64,000 bases of DNA, taken from Agromyces archimandritae. GTDB lineage: Bacteria; Actinomycetota; Actinomycetes; Actinomycetales; Microbacteriaceae. Made by a program: the position numbers and the translations under genes. Positions 34,866 to 43,728 of this stretch are shown piece by piece (within the stretch, counting starts at the first letter, position 1; each line of letters starts with the position of its first letter). The notes beneath the pieces were generated by a model. That model had not been told where the DNA came from and made no database searches. It saw only the letters and a program-made list of their open reading frames with translations. The stretch covers positions 2,108,001 to 2,172,000 of the forward strand of contig NZ_CP071696.1 in NCBI RefSeq assembly GCF_018024495.1, in the 5' to 3' direction.

Positions 34866-36113
34866 GTGACACCTACGGCAATGACGCGGACCGACGCACC
34901 GCTGCGGCGCAATCCCGGGTTTCGGCGACTCGTTGCGACGACGGTGTCGAACGAGTTCTCATCGGCGATCGGCGCGATCGTGCTTCCGCTGCTCGTGCTG
35001 GGCAGCACCGGCTCGGCGACACTTGCGGGAGCTGTGCTCTTCGTCACCCAGGCGGTCCTCATCGCATCGCAGGTGTTCGGCGGGGCCTTGGTCGACAGAT
35101 ACTCGGCCTCTCGGACCTTGCGCGCGTCGTCGGCGTTGCAGGCACTCGGATGGGCGGCGGTCCTTGCCGGCACACTGCTCGGCGGCGGTTGGCTGATCTT
35201 GCTCGGCGCAGCCCTGGCGGCGGCAGCCTCCGGGGTCGACGGCCCGAGCGAACACACCCTCATCAAGCATGTGGTGCCGCAGGCCGCCCTCGGGCGTGCG
35301 ACGGCAGTCAGTCAGGGCCGTGAAGCCGCGGCGGGCCTCGCCGGCAAGCCCGTCGGCGGATTGCTCTTCGGCATCTCCGCCCAGCTTGCCCTCGGCGTTC
35401 AGGTCGTCCTGCATGTGGTCGCAGCGGTGTGCACGCCACGGGTGTCGGTGAACCGGGAGCGCACCGCACCGGAACCGTTCCTCGCTTCGTTGCGCGCCGG
35501 GTTCGGCATGGTCATCCGGCATCCAGGGCTTCGAGGCCTCGCCCTCGTGGCCGGCGTCGCGAATCTGCCGGTCATCATGATGCCGCTCACGCTGCTCGCG
35601 GACTACCAGGCCAACGGTGTTCCTGCCGGAATGATCGGCATCCTGTCGAGCGCCTTCGTGCTCGGGATGCTCGTCGGCGCGTTTCTCGCGGGGCCGCTTG
35701 CGTCGCGGATGCCGCTCGGCATCCTTGGCATCATCGGAATCGGGGCCTTCGCGATCGGCCAAGTCGTGGTCGTGTTCACCCACGCGAATTTCTGGGTGAC
35801 GGTCGTCGTGCTCGCGGTTTCGGCGCTCCCTCTGCCTGCCTTCAACTCGGCCATCGGCGCGTATACGGCCGCCGTCACCCCGGCTGCAGCGATGGGGCGG
35901 GTCGTCGCGGCGAGCGGTGTGCCCGGGATGATCCTGATGCCGATCGGATCCCTGCTTGCAGGAGTGTTGTTCGACGCGCAGGGGGTGCTCGTACCGCTCA
36001 TCGTATCGGCGTCCGCCGCCGTGGCCTCCGCGGTGCTCATGCTCGCGAGCCGGAGCATCCGGCGCATCCCGAAGGTGTCCGAGCTTCGAGAAGAGGTGCC
36101 CGCAGGAGCGTGA
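34866..36113 (+). CDS. MFS transporter
   Basis: 415 residues with about 11-12 helices. SNEFSSAIGAIVLPLLVL in TM1 and GGALVDRYSASRTL in loop 2-3 resemble the MFS_3/enterobactin-exporter-like group. The GTG at 34866 or the in-frame ATG at 34881 could start it. G/C third-position bias is lower than in neighbouring genes, suggesting later acquisition. Its stop directly abuts the stop of the convergent LLM gene, with no intervening base. Confidence 0.87.
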   Translation: MTPTAMTRTDAPLRRNPGFRRLVATTVSNEFSSAIGAIVLPLLVLGSTGSATLAGAVLFVTQAVLIASQVFGGALVDRYSASRTLRASSALQALGWAAVLAGTLLGGGWLILLGAALAAAASGVDGPSEHTLIKHVVPQAALGRATAVSQGREAAAGLAGKPVGGLLFGISAQLALGVQVVLHVVAAVCTPRVSVNRERTAPEPFLASLRAGFGMVIRHPGLRGLALVAGVANLPVIMMPLTLLADYQANGVPAGMIGILSSAFVLGMLVGAFLAGPLASRMPLGILGIIGIGAFAIGQVVVVFTHANFWVTVVVLAVSALPLPAFNSAIGAYTAAVTPAAAMGRVVAASGVPGMILMPIGSLLAGVLFDAQGVLVPLIVSASAAVASAVLMLASRSIRRIPKVSELREEVPAGA

Positions 36114-37046
36114 TCAGCCCGCGGCCGGGTGCGCCCCGGCATCCACCGCGGAGTCTGCGGTCTGCGCCCCGGCATCCGCCGCCGCGTTGCGCTCGTCGCG
36201 CCAGGCGATGAGTTCGCGGATCGGCCCGAGATCCCAGTTCGGGGCCTCGAGGCCGACGGTGAAGAGGCGCGTGCCGACGGCATGGAGGGCCTCGGCGTGA
36301 CCGGCGTAGTCGTCGAGATCCTCCGGGTAGCGGCCGGGCTTCGGGGAGACGCCCGCGCTGCGCTCGATGTCGGCGGGGTCGCGGCCGAGGCGCCGGCACC
36401 ACTCGTCGAGCACGGCATGTTTGTGGGCGATCTGCTCCGCAGTGCCGAAGCCGTGCCAGATGTCGGCCTCGCGGGCGACGATCCGGAGCGTCACCTGCTC
36501 GCCGCCGCCGCCGATGAGCACCGGGATGTCGCGCGTCGGCGCCGGGTTCAGCTCCGCCCAGCGGCGGCGGATCACCGGCAGATCCGCATCCAGCTTGCGG
36601 AGCCGCCCGCCGGCCGTGCCGAAGTCGTACCCGTACTCCTCGAAGTCGCGCTCGAACCAGCCCGAGCCGATCCCGAGGATCAGCCGGCCCGCGCCGCCGC
36701 GCGCGCTGATGTGGTCGACCGTGCGGGCCATATCGGCCAGCAGCTGCGGGTTGCGGTACGCGGTGCACGTCACGAGCGTGCCGATCTCGACGCGCTCGGT
36801 CGCTTCGGCCCACGCGGCGAGCATCGACCACGCCTCGAAATGACGGCCGTCCGGGTCGCCCGAGAGGGGGAAGAAGTGGTCCCAGTTCAGCACCACGTCG
36901 GCGCCGGCCTCCTCGGCGGCCGCGACGGCGCGGCGGATCTCCGCATACTCGGCGTGCTGCGGCTTCACCTGCACCGCGATGCGGGCGCGGCGATCGGCGC
37001 GCGGACGGTGCGGGGCTTCGTCGGTCGGTGCGGCGTCGGGGGTCAT
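36114..37046 (-). CDS. Luciferase-like (LLM class) F420-dependent oxidoreductase
   Basis: 310 residues. TIM-barrel luciferase-like features: VQVKPQHAEYAEIRRAVAAAEEAGADVVLNWDHFFPL, LILGIGSGWFERDFEEYGYDFG and VLIGGGGEQVTLRIVAREADIWHGFG. The substrate is unknown. The last ~25 residues are an Ala/Asp-rich tail built largely from GGATGCC-type codons (ADAGAQTADSAVDAGAHP) and are probably not part of the fold. Confidence 0.89.
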   Translation of the reverse strand: MTPDAAPTDEAPHRPRADRRARIAVQVKPQHAEYAEIRRAVAAAEEAGADVVLNWDHFFPLSGDPDGRHFEAWSMLAAWAEATERVEIGTLVTCTAYRNPQLLADMARTVDHISARGGAGRLILGIGSGWFERDFEEYGYDFGTAGGRLRKLDADLPVIRRRWAELNPAPTRDIPVLIGGGGEQVTLRIVAREADIWHGFGTAEQIAHKHAVLDEWCRRLGRDPADIERSAGVSPKPGRYPEDLDDYAGHAEALHAVGTRLFTVGLEAPNWDLGPIRELIAWRDERNAAADAGAQTADSAVDAGAHPAAG

Positions 37047-37085
37047 GCGGCGAGCCTACGCGGGGTGGATGCCGCGGCGCGCCGC

Positions 37086-37180
37086 CGATTGAGTAGGCGG
37101 CGACGAAGTCGCCGCCGTATCGAAACCCCGCGAGACCGACTGGGGTCTCGATGCGGCGCCGGCGCGCCTCCTCGACCGGC
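37086..37180. repeat. Single unit of GGTCGAGTAG-type palindrome
   Basis: The left arm begins ATTGAGTAGGCGGCGACG and ends CCGTATCGAAACCCC. The right arm starts GGGGTCTCGATGCGG and ends CTCCTCGACC. It is a diverged copy of the unit arrayed at 8105-8745. Confidence 0.8.
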
Positions 37181-37261
37181 GGGTGGTGGGCGCAGGATTC
37201 CCGGAGCTGTGGACGGTCGGTGCCGGGGGTGGATGCACCGGCGCGCCCGTTCCGCGTCGCT

Positions 37262-37375
37262 CGGAGTGCGGATCTCCCGCCGGAGTGCCGATCTCCCGCC
37301 GAAAGACCCGTAGGAGTGCCGATTTCCTGCTGGAGTGCCGGGAGGTCGGCACTCCAGCAGGAAATCGGCACTCCT
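37262..37375. repeat. GGAGTGCC-family hairpin with perfect 29-bp stem
   Basis: The core arms 37312-37340 and 37347-37375 are perfect reverse complements around the 6-nt loop GGAGGT. Degenerate half-copies (GGAGTGCGGATCTCCCGC, GGAGTGCCGATCTCCCGC) precede it at 37263 and 37282. In this copy ATCTCC of other members is ATTTCC, and the opposite arm carries the matching GGAAAT. Confidence 0.88.
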
Positions 37376-37443
37376 GCATCCCGGGCCGACGGCATCCACC
37401 CCGGTTCCACGGGCGCCGGGGCATCCACCGCGAGAATGGACGC

Positions 37444-37977
37444 ATGAGCGACGCGTCGAAGCCCTGGCCCGAGCCGCCTGCGGAGTGGCAGGCGCGAGTG
37501 GATGCCGTGTGGGCGGCCGATCCGCCCGCCGCCGAACTCCGCGAACGCATCGCGGCGCTCGCCGGCGAACTACTGGAGGGCCACCCCGTCGCGCTCTTCG
37601 AGCTCGGCGGCTCCTACGACTCCACCGGAGACCCCGAGACCGCCGTCCGCCACTACCGCGCCGCGATCGCCGGCGGCCTCGACCCGGATCGGCGCCGCCA
37701 GTGCGTCATCCAGCTCGCCAGCTCGCTCCGGAACCTCGGCGACGCCCCGCGCGCCGTCGAACTGCTCGCCGCCGAACTGCATCGCGCCGATGCGCCGTAC
37801 GACGCGCAACTGCGCGCCTTCCTGGCGCTCGCGCTCGCCGACGAGGGGCGCGTGCGCGAAGCCGTCGGGGTCGCCGTCGGCGCGGTCGGCTCGCTCGCCG
37901 AGCGGTACCGCCGCTCCCTCACCTCCTACGGGGCAGAGCTCGCCCCCGGGTTCCCGGCGCCGCCGCCGGTCGAGTAG
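37444..37977 (+). CDS. Tetratricopeptide-repeat protein
   Basis: 177 residues, almost entirely helical, with three TPR-like units: ALFELGGSYDSTGDPETAVRHYRAAI (~60-85), VIQLASSLRNLGDAPRAVELL and LRAFLALALADEGRVREAVGVAV. It resembles the TPR_5-type small proteins of actinobacteria. A scaffold role is presumed. The final PPVE and TAG stop come from a GGTCGAGTAG palindrome starting at 37968. Confidence 0.82.
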   Translation: MSDASKPWPEPPAEWQARVDAVWAADPPAAELRERIAALAGELLEGHPVALFELGGSYDSTGDPETAVRHYRAAIAGGLDPDRRRQCVIQLASSLRNLGDAPRAVELLAAELHRADAPYDAQLRAFLALALADEGRVREAVGVAVGAVGSLAERYRRSLTSYGAELAPGFPAPPPVE

Positions 37978-38279
37978 GCGCGCCGGCGCCGTATCGAGAC
38001 CCCGTCGGTCTCACGCGGTTTCGATACGCCGGCGACTCCGTCGCCGGCTACTCAACCCGCGGGGCAGTCACCACCCGCCGGTCGAGTAGGCGCGTCAGCG
38101 CCGTATCGAGACCCCCGTCGCGCCCACGGGGTTTCGATACGCTCCTTCGTCGCTGCTCAACCCACGAGACGGGTGCGCCAGCGCCGCATCGAGACCCGCC
38201 GCGCCCCCGGGGTTTCGATACGCTCCTTCGTCGCTGCTCAACCCACGAGACGGGCGCCGGCGCCGTATCGAGACCCCCC
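37968..38279. repeat. Compound array of GGTCGAGTAG-type palindromes
   Basis: About 310 bp with left arms at 37968 and 38080, and right-arm variants (GTTTCGATACG…CTACTCAACCC and GTTTCGATACGCTCCTTCG…CTGCTCAACCC) at ~38022, 38132 and 38212. Two further CCGTATCGAGACC-like ends are near 38190 and 38265. It fills the gap before menB, and its first unit supplies the TPR gene's stop. No gene is present. Confidence 0.85.
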
Positions 38280-38319
38280 GCCGCGCCCCGGCATCCACTC
38301 GCGGAATAGGCTTGAACGC

Positions 38320-39261
38320 ATGGCGACCCAGGTTTCGGAACTGTTCGACGCGGACGAGTGGGAGGTCGCCCCGGCGGCCGCCGGCTTCACCGACCTCACC
38401 TATCACCTGAACCGCGACGGGCGCATCGCCCGCATCGCCTTCGACCGGCCGGAGGTGCGCAACGCGTTCCGCCCGCACACGGTCGACGAGCTCTACCGCG
38501 CCCTCGACGACGCCCGCCAGAACCCGCGCGTCGGCGTCGTGCTGCTCACCGGCAACGGTCCGAGCGCGAAGGACGGCGGCTGGGCGTTCTGCTCCGGCGG
38601 CGACCAGCGCATCCGCGGCCGCGACGGCTACAAGTACTCCGACGCCGAGACCGCGATCGTCGACGGATCCGGCGGCACCGCCGACGCCCCCGGCAGCCAC
38701 GCCGCCGTCGGCCGCCTCCACATCCTCGAAGTGCAGCGCCTCATCCGCTTCATGCCGAAGGTCGTCATCGCCGTCGTTCCCGGCTGGGCGGCCGGCGGCG
38801 GCCACTCCCTGCACGTCGTCTGCGACCTCACGATCGCCAGCCGCGAGCACGGCCGTTTCAAGCAGACCGACGCCGATGTGGGCTCCTTCGATGCCGGGTA
38901 TGGATCCGCGGGCTTCGCCCGCCAGGTCGGCCAGAAGTTCGCCCGCGAAGTGTTCTTCCTCGCCGAGGAGTATTCCGCCGACCGCGCCTACGAGATGGGC
39001 GCCGTGAACCGCGTCGTGCCCCACGCCGAGCTCGAACGCGAGGCGATCGCGATGGCGCGGACCATCCTCACGAAGTCTCCGACCGCGATCCGCATGCTGA
39101 AATTCGCATTCAACGCCGTCGACGACGGCCTCGTCGGCCAGCAGGTGTTCGCCGGCGAAGCCACCCGCCTCGCCTACGGAACCGACGAAGCCGTCGAGGG
39201 CCGCGACGCCTTCCTCGAGAAGCGCGACCCCGACTGGGCGCCGTACCCATGGCAGTACTGA
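38320..39261 (+). CDS. menB: 1,4-Dihydroxy-2-naphthoyl-CoA synthase
   Basis: Cyclises o-succinylbenzoyl-CoA. 313 residues, crotonase fold. N-terminal TYHLNRDGRIARIAFDRPEVRNAFRP, the MenB-specific AFCSGGDQRIRGRDGY near residue 90, the oxyanion region VIAVVPGWAAGGGHSLHVVCDLTIAS, and the terminal RDPDWAPYPWQY are hallmarks. Start ATG at 38320 directly after the repeat array. menE follows after 139 bp. Confidence 0.96.
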   Translation: MATQVSELFDADEWEVAPAAAGFTDLTYHLNRDGRIARIAFDRPEVRNAFRPHTVDELYRALDDARQNPRVGVVLLTGNGPSAKDGGWAFCSGGDQRIRGRDGYKYSDAETAIVDGSGGTADAPGSHAAVGRLHILEVQRLIRFMPKVVIAVVPGWAAGGGHSLHVVCDLTIASREHGRFKQTDADVGSFDAGYGSAGFARQVGQKFAREVFFLAEEYSADRAYEMGAVNRVVPHAELEREAIAMARTILTKSPTAIRMLKFAFNAVDDGLVGQQVFAGEATRLAYGTDEAVEGRDAFLEKRDPDWAPYPWQY

Positions 39262-39400
39262 GTCGTTTTGTCCGCCCGTCCCTGCCGGGCGGACCGCGGT
39301 CGGCTCGCGGGGCGCGCGGGTTCGGCGGCGAGCGAGTCGCCGCCGCGTGGAGCGTGGGACGTGGGGCGAGTGGATGCCCCGGCGCGCTCGGGGGTCCGCG

Positions 39401-40654
39401 ATGAAACCGCTCGTGGCGGTCTCCGACGGGGACGTTCCGGCGCTGACGGCGGCGCTGCGGGCGGCGCTCGAGGGCGGGCCGGCGGTGTTCCCGCACCCGG
39501 AGGGGCGCGCCCCGGCATCCACTGCGGGCACCGTCGACGACGGTATCGCGCTCGTCGTCGAGACCAGCGGATCCACGAACCGCCCGAAGCGCGTCGCCCT
39601 CTCGGCCGAGGCGCTGCGCGCGAGCGGCGCCGCATCCGCCTCGGCCCTCGGCGGCCCCGGGCAGTGGTTGCTGGCGCTCCCGGCGCACTACATCGCCGGC
39701 GCGCAGGTGCTCATCCGATCCATCCTCGCCGGAACCGACCCCGTCGCCCTCGGCACCGAATCCTTCACCCCGGAACGGTTCGCGGACGCCGCCTCCCGGC
39801 TCGACGCGACCGGCCTCCGCTTCACCTCCCTCGTGCCCGTGCAGCTCGCCCGCCTCGTCGAAGCGGCCGCCCTCGACCCCGGCATCGCCCGGGCGGTCGC
39901 CGCGTTCAACGGCATCCTCGTCGGTGGGCAGGCGCTCGCGCCGTCGGTGCTGGGCGCGGCCGTCGCGCACGGCTGGCGGGTCGTGCGCACCTACGGATCC
40001 AGCGAGACCGCTGGCGGATGCGTCTACGACGGCGTGCCCCTCGAGGGCGTCCGCGCGCGCATCGCCCGCGGAGAGATCGAGCTCGGCGGCCCGAACCTGG
40101 CCGACGGGTACCTCGGCGACGCCGAGCGCACGGCCGCAGCGTTCCGAGTGGATGCCGGCACGCGCTGGTACCGCACCGGCGACCTCGGCACGATCGCCGA
40201 CGGGGTCCTCACCGTCACCGGCCGCGCCGACGACGTCATCATCTCCGGCGGCGTCAAGGTCGTCCTCGGCGAGGTCGAGCAGGCCGTGCGCACCGTCCCC
40301 GGATTCGCCGACGCCGTCGTCGTCCCCGTCGCCGACGCTGAGTGGGGGGAGCGCCCGGGCGTCGCCGTCGCGGTGCCCGCCGCTCCGAGCGCGCCCGCCG
40401 TACCGAATGCCCCGCCCGCTGCGCCGCCCGCCGCTCCGAGCGCGGGCGCGCCCGCCGCACCGGATGCCCCGCCCGCCGCTCCCGGCGCGGACGCGGACAC
40501 CGCCTCCCGCCTCGACGAGCTCGTCGCCGCCACCGACCGCGCCGGTCTCGGCCCGGCGGCGCGCCCCGTCCGCCTGCTCACCCTCCCGGAGCTGCCCCGC
40601 CTCGCCTCCGGCAAACCCGACCGCCGCGCCCTGGCCGCGCTCTTCACGGACTGA
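39401..40654 (+). CDS. menE: o-Succinylbenzoate-CoA ligase
   Basis: Activates o-succinylbenzoate with ATP and CoA. 417 residues, ANL superfamily. P-loop VVETSGSTNRPKRV, A5 motif TYGSSETAGGCVYDG, A7 YRTGDLGTIADG, and the C-terminal Lys region LPRLASGKPDRRAL. An insert of about 50 Pro/Ala residues (VPAAPSAPAVPNAPPAAPP…) lies within the small C-terminal domain at ~325-375, where most MenE proteins have no insert. Tandem GC-rich repeats encode it. Confidence 0.93.
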   Translation: MKPLVAVSDGDVPALTAALRAALEGGPAVFPHPEGRAPASTAGTVDDGIALVVETSGSTNRPKRVALSAEALRASGAASASALGGPGQWLLALPAHYIAGAQVLIRSILAGTDPVALGTESFTPERFADAASRLDATGLRFTSLVPVQLARLVEAAALDPGIARAVAAFNGILVGGQALAPSVLGAAVAHGWRVVRTYGSSETAGGCVYDGVPLEGVRARIARGEIELGGPNLADGYLGDAERTAAAFRVDAGTRWYRTGDLGTIADGVLTVTGRADDVIISGGVKVVLGEVEQAVRTVPGFADAVVVPVADAEWGERPGVAVAVPAAPSAPAVPNAPPAAPPAAPSAGAPAAPDAPPAAPGADADTASRLDELVAATDRAGLGPAARPVRLLTLPELPRLASGKPDRRALAALFTD

Positions 40655-40659
40655 CCGCT

Positions 40660-40905
40660 CACCGACGCGCCGATGCGGTGGATGCGCTCCCACACCTCGT
40701 CGAGCTGCTTGCGCACGGCCGCGGCGTGCTTCGTGCTCAGTCGGCCGATCCGTTCGGCTTGCGCGATCGCCGCCGCGGACTCGACATAGGCGAGCACCGA
40801 CGCGACCGTCGTCTCGGCGGCGGCGACCAGTTGTCGCGCCGCCGGCGTTCCCGGCTCCTCGATGAGCAGGGGAACGAGTGCCGAGGTGTCGAGGGAGAGG
40901 ATCAT
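40660..40905 (-). pseudogene. Truncated PIN-domain (VapC-like) toxin remnant
   Basis: The ATG at 40905 begins MILSLDTSALVPLLIEE, the first acidic PIN motif. It continues through ASVLAYVESAAAIAQAERIGRLS to WERIHRIG (~80 residues), then runs into sequence antisense to menE. The C-terminal half with the remaining catalytic acids (usually …YDAxHLAxAL) is missing. The ATG overlaps the stop of the antitoxin remnant (ATGA), as in working modules. Confidence 0.7.
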
Positions 40906-41060
40906 CCGCGCTGCTCGTCGAGCAGATCTGAAATCGTGACGTCCACGTGGATCGGCTCCGGCAGCGGCCCCGCCTGCTCGGGGCGCGAAACGAGCCCGGC
41001 GGCGAGGAGTCGTTCGAGCGGCGCCGCCTGCTCGTAGGGGGCGAGGCGTCGTTGGTACTC
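40902..41060 (-). pseudogene. Antitoxin remnant (C-terminal part) paired with VapC-like gene
   Basis: The open frame ends PLERLLAAGLVSRPEQAGPLPE…VDVTISDLLDEQRG with TGA at 40902-40904. This resembles the toxin-binding tail of Phd/VapB-type antitoxins. The N-terminal DNA-binding part is absent because the frame meets the start region of the phosphatase gene (41068, opposite strand). Neither member is complete. Confidence 0.55.
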
Positions 41061-41067
41061 TCCACGG

Positions 41068-41787
41068 ATGCGAATCCTGGATTGGGACGGGCTGCGGAAC
41101 GTCCGGGACCTCGGCGAGCTGCCGACGCCGCTGTCGGCGAGCGGTGCGACCGTGCCGGGGCGGATCGCCCGGGGTCCGCGACGAGAGCTCCTCACCGCCG
41201 CCGGGTGGAAGAGCGCGAAGCGGTGGGGACTCAGGTCCGTCATCGACCTTCGGTGCGAATTCGAGATCGGCCGGCGACCGACGGACCCGGATGCGGTGCC
41301 GCCGGCGGAGGTGCGCATCGTCTCTGCGCCGACGGAGGACCAGGACCACCCGGAGTTCCGCGCGGTCTGCGTGCCGATCCTCGACTCGCCCGAGTACTGG
41401 CAGCACAACGTCCGGATCCTGCCGGAGCTCGTGCGAGCGGCGCTGATCGCGGTTGCGGAGGCCGGCCCCGGGGTCCTCGTGCACTGTTCGGCGGGTCGGG
41501 ATCGCACCGGGATGATGAGCACGATCCTCCTGGCGAACGCCGGCGTCGCCGCCGACGACATCGTCGGGGACTACGAACTGTCCGTGCGCGCCATGGCCGG
41601 CACGGCAGCCCACGGCGGGTCGACGATCGACCGGCAAGCGAGCTGGACCGGCCCGGAAGTCGACGCCTGGCTCGGCGCGGTCACCCCCTTCGTGCGGGCC
41701 TTCGCGGCCGACCATGAGGCGGTGTTCGACACCCTCGGCGTCTCGCCCGCGACCAGAGTCGCGCTGCGCGACCTCCTCATCGCCTGA
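41068..41787 (+). CDS. Tyrosine-protein phosphatase (PtpB-like, dual-specificity fold)
   Basis: 239 residues. Signature HC140SAGRDRTGM (P-loop CX5R with the extra D/R typical of actinobacterial Y_phosphatase3 family). N-terminal LRNVRDLGELPT and SVIDLRCEFEIGR match the family. The Asp after the P-loop Arg side is consistent with phosphoinositide/tyrosine activity as reported for relatives. It is inserted between menE and menA with no functional link apparent. Confidence 0.9.
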   Translation: MRILDWDGLRNVRDLGELPTPLSASGATVPGRIARGPRRELLTAAGWKSAKRWGLRSVIDLRCEFEIGRRPTDPDAVPPAEVRIVSAPTEDQDHPEFRAVCVPILDSPEYWQHNVRILPELVRAALIAVAEAGPGVLVHCSAGRDRTGMMSTILLANAGVAADDIVGDYELSVRAMAGTAAHGGSTIDRQASWTGPEVDAWLGAVTPFVRAFAADHEAVFDTLGVSPATRVALRDLLIA

Positions 41788-41844
41788 CCGCCCGCCGGGT
41801 CGGGATCCACTCGCCGCTCGCAGGATCCGCTCAGGGCGCCGCCC

Positions 41845-41906
41845 GGCATCCACCGCACCCCCGGCATCCACCGCGCGCCCCGGCATCCACCGCACCCCCG
41901 GCATCC
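41845..41906. repeat. Four GGCATCC motifs at 18-19-bp spacing
   Basis: GGCATCC starts at 41845, 41863, 41882 and 41900 in a short tandem array (unit roughly GGCATCCACCGCRCCCCC). A comparable cluster is at 18957-19015. No gene lies here; menA starts at 41957. Confidence 0.75.
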
Positions 41907-41956
41907 GCCGCGCCGCCCATAGGCGCCGCCGCGCGGCGCGGCCTACCATTGGAGGC

Positions 41957-42946
41957 GTGGCCCGACCGAAACCCCAGCGCATGAACCCGGCCGAACGCAT
42001 CCGCGGCGGCGGCACCTCGGGCAACCCGGCCACGCGCGCGGCCGGCCGGCCGGCCGCGACCCGCACCGGCCCGACCGCTTCGGACTGGATCGCCGGCGCC
42101 CGCCTCCGCACGCTTCCGCTCGCGATCGCCCCGGTCGCGCTCGGCACCGGCGCCGGTGTGCTCGCGATCCCCGACGGCCCCTGGCATCCGGCCCGCGCCC
42201 TGCTCGCCCTCGTCGTCGCGCTCGCGCTGCAGATCGGCGTCAACTACTCGAACGACTACTCCGACGGCGTCCGCGGCACCGACGAGCACCGCGTCGGTCC
42301 GGCGCGCCTGACCGGTTCGGGCGTCGCGAAGCCGAAGCAGGTGCTCGCGGTCGCGCTCGCGTTCTTCGCGCTCGCGGCCCTCGCCGGGCTCGCGCTGACG
42401 GTCATCACGGGGCACTGGTGGTTCCTCGCGGTCGGCGCGGTCGCGATCGTCGCGGCGTGGTTCTACACGGGCGGCAAGCATCCGTACGGGTACTCCGGCC
42501 TCGGCGAGGTCTTCGTCTTCGTCTTCTTCGGCCTCGTCGCCACGGTCGGATCGGCCTATGTGCAGCAGCCGGTCGTCATGATCGAGTCGTGGCTCGGCGG
42601 CGTCGGCGCGGGCCTGTTGGCGTGCGCCGTGCTCATGTCGAACAATCTGCGCGATGTCGATCAGGACCGCGTCGCCGGCAAGCGCACGCTCGCGGTGCTC
42701 GTCGGTGCCGCGTGGGGACGGGCGTTGTACTGCGTGTTCATGCTCGCGCCGTTCGCGATCGTGGTCTTCTTCGGGCTGTTCTACCCGACGGCGTTCCTGG
42801 TGCTGTTCGTGCTGCTTGCGGCGCTGCCGGCGTGCGCGATCGTCGTGTTCGGCCGCACGCCGCGCGAACTGATCGTCGCGCTGCAGCTGACGAGCCTGAC
42901 CGCGGTGCTCTACGGCGCGGGACTCGGCCTCGTCTTCGCCCTCTGA
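41957..42946 (+). CDS. menA: 1,4-Dihydroxy-2-naphthoate polyprenyltransferase
   Basis: Attaches the polyprenyl side chain to DHNA in the membrane. 329 residues, UbiA superfamily, eight or nine helices. First Asp-rich motif NYSNDYSDGVRGTD near residue 97 and the second NNLRDVDQDRVAGKRTL near 230. GTG start after GGAGGC. The N-terminal ~40 residues are basic, Thr/Gly/Ala-rich and variable. Confidence 0.94.
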   Translation: MARPKPQRMNPAERIRGGGTSGNPATRAAGRPAATRTGPTASDWIAGARLRTLPLAIAPVALGTGAGVLAIPDGPWHPARALLALVVALALQIGVNYSNDYSDGVRGTDEHRVGPARLTGSGVAKPKQVLAVALAFFALAALAGLALTVITGHWWFLAVGAVAIVAAWFYTGGKHPYGYSGLGEVFVFVFFGLVATVGSAYVQQPVVMIESWLGGVGAGLLACAVLMSNNLRDVDQDRVAGKRTLAVLVGAAWGRALYCVFMLAPFAIVVFFGLFYPTAFLVLFVLLAALPACAIVVFGRTPRELIVALQLTSLTAVLYGAGLGLVFAL

Positions 42947-43007
42947 CGCTTCCCCGAGTGGATGCCCCGGCGCCCTCCTCGGCGACCGCCGGTGGCGGCG
43001 CGCCCGC

Positions 43008-43280
43008 TCAGCGGTCGCCGGCGGCGTCGATGGCGGCGTCTTCGGCGGCGTCGTCGTCGCGCACCGGCTCGGCCGTCGGGTGGCGGAGGTCGTAGAGGTC
43101 CCGGCTCATGGATTCCCGCGCGCGGCGCAGGAAGAGGAAGGAGGCGCTGAAGCCGAACACGGCCGCGATGATCGTCGAGACCCACACGTTCACGCCGAAC
43201 GCGAGCAGCACGCCGAGGGGCACCGCGAACAGCAGCACGCGCAGCACGGAGTACCAGACCCAGACCGGAACGGATTTCAC
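43008..43280 (-). CDS. DUF4229-type small membrane protein
   Basis: 90 residues with two helices (WYSVLRVLLFAVPLGVLLAFG and VSTIIAAVFGFSASFLFL) followed by the conserved-looking RRARESMSRDLYDLR and an acidic tail. This fits the DUF4229 family, often found inside actinobacterial menaquinone clusters. GTG start. Opposite strand to the men genes. Function unknown. Confidence 0.78.
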   Translation of the reverse strand: MKSVPVWVWYSVLRVLLFAVPLGVLLAFGVNVWVSTIIAAVFGFSASFLFLRRARESMSRDLYDLRHPTAEPVRDDDAAEDAAIDAAGDR

Positions 43281-43353
43281 CCTGCCAGTGTAGGCAGCGT
43301 GCCTGTACGCTCTCTCCCAGCCTCCGCGCGGCGGTGCGCCGTAGACTGATGCC

Positions 43354-43728
43354 ATGGCTCGGCTGCTGTTCGTCCTCGGCATCGTCGCCGCAGTGTTCTG
43401 GGTGTATTCCATCGCGGACTGCGCGACCTTCGACCGCCGACGTGTGCGGGGTCTTTCGAAGGGGTGGTGGATCGCCGTCGTCCTGCTGCTGCCGGTGATC
43501 GGCGGGGTGCTGTGGTTCTTCATCGGCCGCGGCCGTCGCAGCGCACCGACGGTGCGGCCGGCCCGCTCGGTCGCCCCCGACGACGACCTCGACTTCCTGC
43601 GCCGTCTCGAGACGGACGCCGCAGCCGATGAGCGCATCCGCAAGCTCGAGCAGGAGCTCGCCGATCTCGACGACGAGACCCGCCGCAAGCGCGGCGACTC
43701 GCCGGAGCCTCCTCGCGCGAATGGCTGA
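43354..43728 (+). CDS. PLDc_N-domain membrane protein
   Basis: 124 residues. Two helices ([21 protein letters not shown] and [25 protein letters not shown]) with the PLDc_N pattern, then a coiled-coil-like acidic C-terminus ([21 protein letters not shown]). Stop overlaps menD start by 8 bp, so it is co-translated with MenD. Function unknown. Confidence 0.82.
   Translation: MARLLFVLGIVAAVFWVYSIADCATFDRRRVRGLSKGWWIAVVLLLPVIGGVLWFFIGRGRRSAPTVRPARSVAPDDDLDFLRRLETDAAADERIRKLEQELADLDDETRRKRGDSPEPPRANG

Larger units (their letters stand above)
37047..37443. other. Intergenic region with two palindromic repeat elements
   Basis: 397 bp without a gene. It holds one unit of the GGTCGAGTAG-type palindrome (37086-37180) and a hairpin of the GGAGTGCC family (37262-37375), plus scattered GGATGCC motifs. 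Confidence 0.7.

Noticed and set aside
40024..42243. Long minus-strand frame over menE and the phosphatase
   Set aside because: Only the short VapC-like and antitoxin-like pieces within it show real protein patterns; the rest is antisense of well-defined genes.
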